Part shown: in pieces, positions 60,061 to 64,000 of the stretch | Numbering within the stretch: the first letter of the stretch is position 1 | Layout: the number at the start of each line of letters is the position of its first letter | DNA from: Rutstroemia sp. NJR-2017a BVV2 | Taxonomy: Eukaryota > Ascomycota > Leotiomycetes > Helotiales > Rutstroemiaceae | NCBI GenBank assembly: GCA_002946415.1 | Contig: NJPS01000076.1 | Coordinates: 124,001 to 188,000 of the forward strand | DNA: 64,000 nucleotides | Reading direction: 5' to 3' | The notes under the pieces: generated by a model | Seen by the model: only the letters and a program-made list of their open reading frames with translations | Database searches by the model: none | What the model was told of the DNA's origin: nothing | Made by a program: the position numbers and the translations under genes

Positions 60061-60123
60061 CACCATTTTGTTTAATCTAATGATCGTCGTCGCGGAGTTT
60101 GTTGTTAGGGCCCAACACTTGGG
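60061..60123 (-). repeat. Copy 2 of the UstYa start-region repeat
   Basis: Diverged copy of 50058-50120 in the same orientation. It keeps an ATG at the matching position, but the following frame stops after four codons, so only the 5' leader and start of a former UstYa-like gene remain. Confidence 0.7.
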
Positions 60124-60193
60124 TGGTTGGATTGGGTTTGTGTTTGTGTTGGTGGAGGGGGTGGTTGGTAGTTTGGGTGAATGGAGATAGGAG

Positions 60194-60220
60194 ATGGGGG
60201 ATGGGGGATGGGGGATGGGG
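60194..60220. repeat. G-rich tandem repeat, unit atggggg
   Basis: Four near-perfect copies of a 7-bp unit. Four runs of at least four G could form a G-quadruplex on the plus strand. Confidence 0.75.
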
Positions 60221-60245
60221 TAGGATGAGAGTTGAGGGTTAGGGT

Positions 60246-60302
60246 CGTCACTGTCTCGGCTGCCCTTTTGGGACTCATCAACATCGGATCCACCACCGTA
60301 CT
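60246..60302 (+). pseudogene. Fragment of a permease exon, paralogous to 56112-56168
   Basis: It encodes VTVSAALLGLINIGSTTV, identical to residues of exon 8 of the APC permease, while the DNA differs at several third codon positions. It is therefore a piece of an older paralogue, not a recent copy. Confidence 0.75.
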
Positions 60303-60463
60303 TCGTCTGCACGATCACTTCATGTGAAATTTCACCTAAAAACTTCTCTAACAGATGTTAATTATTCTAATAGATTGTTCCTCTAACTACCTGTAATTCC
60401 GCTCTGGATATCCGAAAACGGTTATCGTAAAAAAATCCCTTTACAAAACACTCCCTACAAGAG

Positions 60464-62525
60464 CTATATGTTTCTTTTGTGGACTTTGGCATGGAAATTC
60501 TTCCCGGTGAAGCTAAAAGCAGCATTGTAAGCACAAGAAATTTAGAAGAAACGTAGAGAAAGCCCTAGTTATTGGAAACATCAAGACTTGGAGAACGTCG
60601 CCGAGCACAGAGAGAACAAAAACACTTACTATGTGAGCAATAAATCAATCCATTTCATGTCCTCATCCGTCGTATTATGGATTTCCAACTCAAATTTTCG
60701 GAAAAGCTTTGCGAAGAGGACATGAATTTCACATAGTGCAAGACTGGAACTGGTTAGCATCGTCTGTTGGGTGCGAGTTTCAACCTACTCTTTGCCCAGG
60801 CATTGTCGGGTTCCACGGTAGAAACTCGTCATATACTTTTCGAGGCTCGCGGCGTCTTTCTCCAGCCAGCGTTCGGGGAGGAACTCATCTGGGTTGGACC
60901 AGACATCCGTGTGGCGATTCAGTAGATATGATGAAGTGTTAATGACAGTCTGTATATATTTCCAATTAGTGTGTTGGTTTTGACTTCAGAGTGAAAGTTA
61001 TTGCTTACTCCTGAAGGCAAGGTGTGACCGTGAAGATTGTAACCCTCGGAAGGCACCAGTCTTGGAGCTCGGCCGGGAAGGGGGCTACTGTAACGTAGGG
61101 TTTCTTTTACTACTGCCCCCTTTTTGCATATTAATAACAGTTTCTAGATAGTTGCATGGAATTTTCTTACAAGATAAACAAGTTTCTTTGCCTTATCATA
61201 TGTGATTTCTTCCTCAAGACTTGGAAAACTCGTCGCAAGTTCGATGTTCAACTTTTGATAAATCTTTGGACTTCTGAGAATTTGATAGATTCCAACTATC
61301 ATAGAGTCTGAAGTTGTATCGTTTCCCGCAGAAAGTAGCATGATAACCTCTTCGGCAAGTTGACTGGCATTTAAAACGCTATGATCTTTGGCAGAGTTGG
61401 GATCCACAAGGGTATCGATAACAACAGACTTATTGTACTCTTCTTTCTCCGATACTGTTCCTGCCTCACGGGTTGTGGGAATTTTGCGAGCTTGGAGGTA
61501 GTCCTCGATGAGAACAATACATTTCTAATCAATCAGCTACGAACCGTAAAAGTAAGTCGTTCACATGTGGGAGGTTTCTAACCTTCTTGAATTCCATTAA
61601 GGGAATTGGAAATAATACTTCGGAAAGCCATTCGGGCAGTGATAACGAGAACTTTGTCAAATTTGGAAATGACGTAGCAGTCCAGCCCATATCGAATGTG
61701 GAATGAAGGTATTCGATGAATTGATTTTTGAAAATTGGGTCTTGGATGCAGCCTAACTCTTTCCCAAAAACTATCTTGGAAATAATGTCCATGGTGAATG
61801 CTTTCGTGCTCGTGAATATGTTGACAGGCTCTCCCTTGGCTTCAAACTCCTCGAATCGCTGGAGAAGTTGCTCGACCTTTTCTTCTACCATAGATGATAG
61901 TTGTTGCACACGAGTTGGAGAAAATGCTGGTGTCAAGACAGCTCTCCGAATTCGATGCTTCCCACTGTCCGTTTCACCAATTGAAGTGCCCGGAAATGTG
62001 ATAAATTCGTAAAAAGCAGGGTCTTTACTGAAATGGGATCCGACTTTGGTCATGTCCAAAAAGATTTCGGGGTCATTGATATGAAGCTCATTGGGGGCGA
62101 TTCGGATTACGGGCCCTGCAAAGTGAAGTCAGTACTCGAGACTAGTTGGCATCATTGATATCAAAGACGTGAACGTACCTAGCTTTTTATGCTGCCTTTC
62201 TATTTCGAATAGAAGCTGTCCCTTCTGGTGGAAATTCCAATACCATTCGTACCTATTTTGTAATGTTCAGAGAGAAATCCAAGGCCCTGAAATTGTGAGG
62301 CAGAATGAATCTAACTCACCATGGCTTCGATACTACAGCAAGAGATGGGCCTGGATATCGAGATAATGGATGTAGAAAAAGTCGATATAGCGCTCGAAAG
62401 ATCCAAAACAACAAATAAAAACCTCCAATAGCTAGCAAGCTTTGAAAACTAATAAGGCCTGCGGCGACTTGTTTGCTCCCATTCCAGCTAACTCCAGAAG
62501 TGAGGTTTTGGTATCGCGATGACAT
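60464..62525 (-). CDS. Cytochrome P450 monooxygenase, 8 exons
   Basis: Exons (minus) 62525-62320, 62252-62179, 62115-61583, 61524-61171, 61119-61009, 60949-60789, 60743-60630 and 60512-60464 join to 533 residues, all in phase. A membrane anchor lies at about residues 25-45 (ISFQSLLAIGGFYLLFWIF), then the Pro hinge HPLSRYPGP, the fungal GPVIRIAPNELHI, I-helix MLLSAGNDTTSD, K-helix KETLR, FLPERW and the heme loop FYRGTRQCLG. This is a fungal microsomal class II P450 of the type found in secondary metabolism or detoxification. The last exon adds YFTGKNFHAKV and avoids a premature TAG at the 60629 donor. Together with the UstYa-like gene and MFS relic it may once have belonged to a biosynthetic cluster (inference). 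Confidence 0.9.
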
Positions 62526-63165
62526 TTTCGTTGTATGATCTTGGAAGTGTCCAGTTTCGTGAGGCTGTTGTATTTGGACTTTGGTGTATGTTTTGAAAAC
62601 GGCTCGTTCCAGATTCTGGACCCCAAATCCGGTTGCTGACTGTAACCTAACCTCGCCAGCCAACTGCAGATGCAGCTGCAGACCCCTGCTATCTAGATAA
62701 CACAGTCCAACCACGGGCGTCAACTCCCGACCTCCCAATTTAGTAATAACAAACGGCAGTCATGCAATGATACCCACCATTTCGGTCATGGAAGATACAG
62801 AAAGTCCGCGACCGACTAAAGCCACATCCACTTGAAAGTTTCAATGCACCCCACCGATATACGCAGGCCACCGAATATATTATTTGTGGGTTGATTTCTC
62901 AACCGTGGCACCAGAATCACTTCAATCAGTGCAGTGGTTCAGGTAAGGCTGATTCTCTAAACTATGGTCTGAGAGCCCTTACTATATAGACGTGCTCTCC
63001 TGTACTACTCTGAATGCCCTTATGTAGGCCTATGCCGTACAATTGAATGATTCCTGTAGTCTCTCCCGTAGTCCATTGAATCTCATTCCCGACATTATTG
63101 TTATTTTTCTTCTTATGCCTCTTTCCTATACTCTCCTTTGCTTATTTGTAGTATATTACTACTAC
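62526..63165. other. Intergenic, no gene seen
   Basis: Promoter side of the P450, then AT-rich sequence. Confidence 0.5.
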
Positions 63166-63372
63166 TACCAGCTATAGAGAAGCTTTCTCGCAAGCCCGAA
63201 TTGGCCTAGCCTCCCACTTTGGATTGATTGCCTTGCTACTCGGGGCCCTGACACTAGCTCAGATACGAGCTTTTGGAACTGTGCCCCTCTGCTCCAAGTA
63301 ATCTGGGGTTGTTTATCACAGAATAGGAGGAAATGCTCAGCCGTCTCCCTTCCATTTCCACATAAGCACTCT
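63166..63372 (-). mobile_element. Relic of a non-LTR (Tad1-like LINE) retrotransposon, 3' end of ORF2
   Basis: The minus strand reads CLCGNGRETAEHFLLFC followed by a basic helix and GRLGQFGLARKLLYSW, then stops. A C-x-C-G-x(n)-ET-x-x-H-F-L-x-x-C box followed by a short basic end is typical of the C-terminus of fungal LINE polyproteins downstream of the RNase H domain. No intact reverse transcriptase is present in the window. Confidence 0.5.
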
Positions 63373-64000
63373 CCAGATTCTATTCTTGTGACTCTTGCTG
63401 ACCGAATATATTAAATGCAGTGCAAAAATGTTTAGCAACCTGGCTAGAGTGCTTTTTGGCCCCCCCCAGATAGAGTGACTGCAGATGATCTTTGGCGGAA
63501 TTGATAAATGCTCCAATGAGAAACCAAAGCCTCGGACGATTCGCCCAGTGTGAATTTCTCCAGGGGTGGACTAGTCAGATAACACGTGATGTATAGCCCG
63601 ACAATCTTTACCAGTCTTGTAACCTCGTGTGTTGCTTTTTTCGTGGCTTTGTTCGTTTCTCGGTCAAACCTAGAATAAGCAGGTGGAAACTGAAAGTATC
63701 TGCCCCATAGTTACCCTTACTACCACATTTCTGGATCCTTCAAGATCCTTTCAAGCTCTTACACTACGTTCTTCCCGTTGCATTTCGGGGACTTATTATT
63801 AGCTACTAATCAAAAAGATGGACTCGATGTTCGATTAGACCTCAGGTCAGGTAAGTATGACGAATGGCTTTGTGGTATATGCGACAGTGCCTTTTACTTG
63901 CCTGCTTCAATTTCAAAGCTATGATGACCGCAAAAACTTCCAACCCTAGTTTTTCTCTTGTTGGAAAGAAGTGGATGAGGTGAGAGAGGCGTGGTAGATT
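63373..64000. other. Probable degenerate upstream part of the LINE relic
   Basis: Minus-strand frames here are fragmentary and shifted, with a C9 homopolymer near 63,464. They may continue the retrotransposon toward the right edge but cannot be assigned. Confidence 0.3.

Larger units (their letters stand above)
59973..60463. other. Gene-poor stretch with fragments of neighbouring genes
   Basis: It contains the three short elements listed next and no intact ORF. Confidence 0.6.

Noticed and set aside
1..64000. tRNA genes, rRNA genes, CRISPR arrays and intact transposons
   Set aside because: None seen on either strand by eye; the organism type makes CRISPR irrelevant.

Overview
The window is nuclear DNA of a filamentous ascomycete (Pezizomycotina), most likely a leotiomycete. 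The grounds are short introns of about 50-75 bp with GTRNGT donors, CTRAC-like branch points and YAG acceptors, compact gene spacing, and protein families typical of this group: LaeA-like methyltransferase, DUF1772, UstYa/DUF3328, PTH11-like receptors and fungal P450s. The species assignment is inference. I called genes by joining exons by hand, using splice consensus, phase continuity and family motifs.

Region 1 (about 0-48 kb) is dense with single-copy housekeeping genes. In order they are: a gene entering from the left edge; a 1014-residue protein with a UBC (E2-like) module; a DUF1772 membrane protein; a mitochondrial helical protein; a LaeA-type methyltransferase; msh3 (mismatch repair); a C2H2-like nuclear protein; bet2 (Rab geranylgeranyltransferase beta); a GGCT-fold protein; an ACS-family MFS transporter divergent from an FMO with a lipocalin-like tail; mcm7 (replication licensing) divergent from pex1 (peroxisome biogenesis); a SnoaL-like protein; an EasG-like reductase; a 1538-residue protein that may be a Red1/SYCP2-like meiotic axis component; a Den1/SENP8-type protease; a TIM-barrel isomerase/dehydratase; slx9 divergent from uba4; and pam17. 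Three of these belong to ubiquitin-like chemistry (E2-like protein, Den1 protease, Uba4), but they are not adjacent and I do not claim a cluster.

Region 2 (about 48.2-64 kb) is accessory. It holds a decayed MFS fragment, a UstYa-like gene with a one-base frameshift, a small secreted ORF with a degraded continuation, an intact PTH11-like receptor, an intact APC amino-acid/choline permease, an intact GNAT acetyltransferase, an F-box-like gene with two one-base frameshifts, short copies of the UstYa 5' end and of one permease exon, an intact P450, and a non-LTR retrotransposon relic at the right edge. It looks like an eroding secondary-metabolism or subtelomere-like region. All three frameshifts in the UstYa-like and F-box-like genes fall in homopolymer runs, so assembly error must be excluded before calling them dead.

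The most notable structural observations are a predicted 4-nt microexon that completes the UBC core, two GC-AG introns, a start codon standing alone in the first exon of slx9, and paralogous gene fragments at 60.06-60.30 kb. I saw no tRNA, rRNA or CRISPR array.
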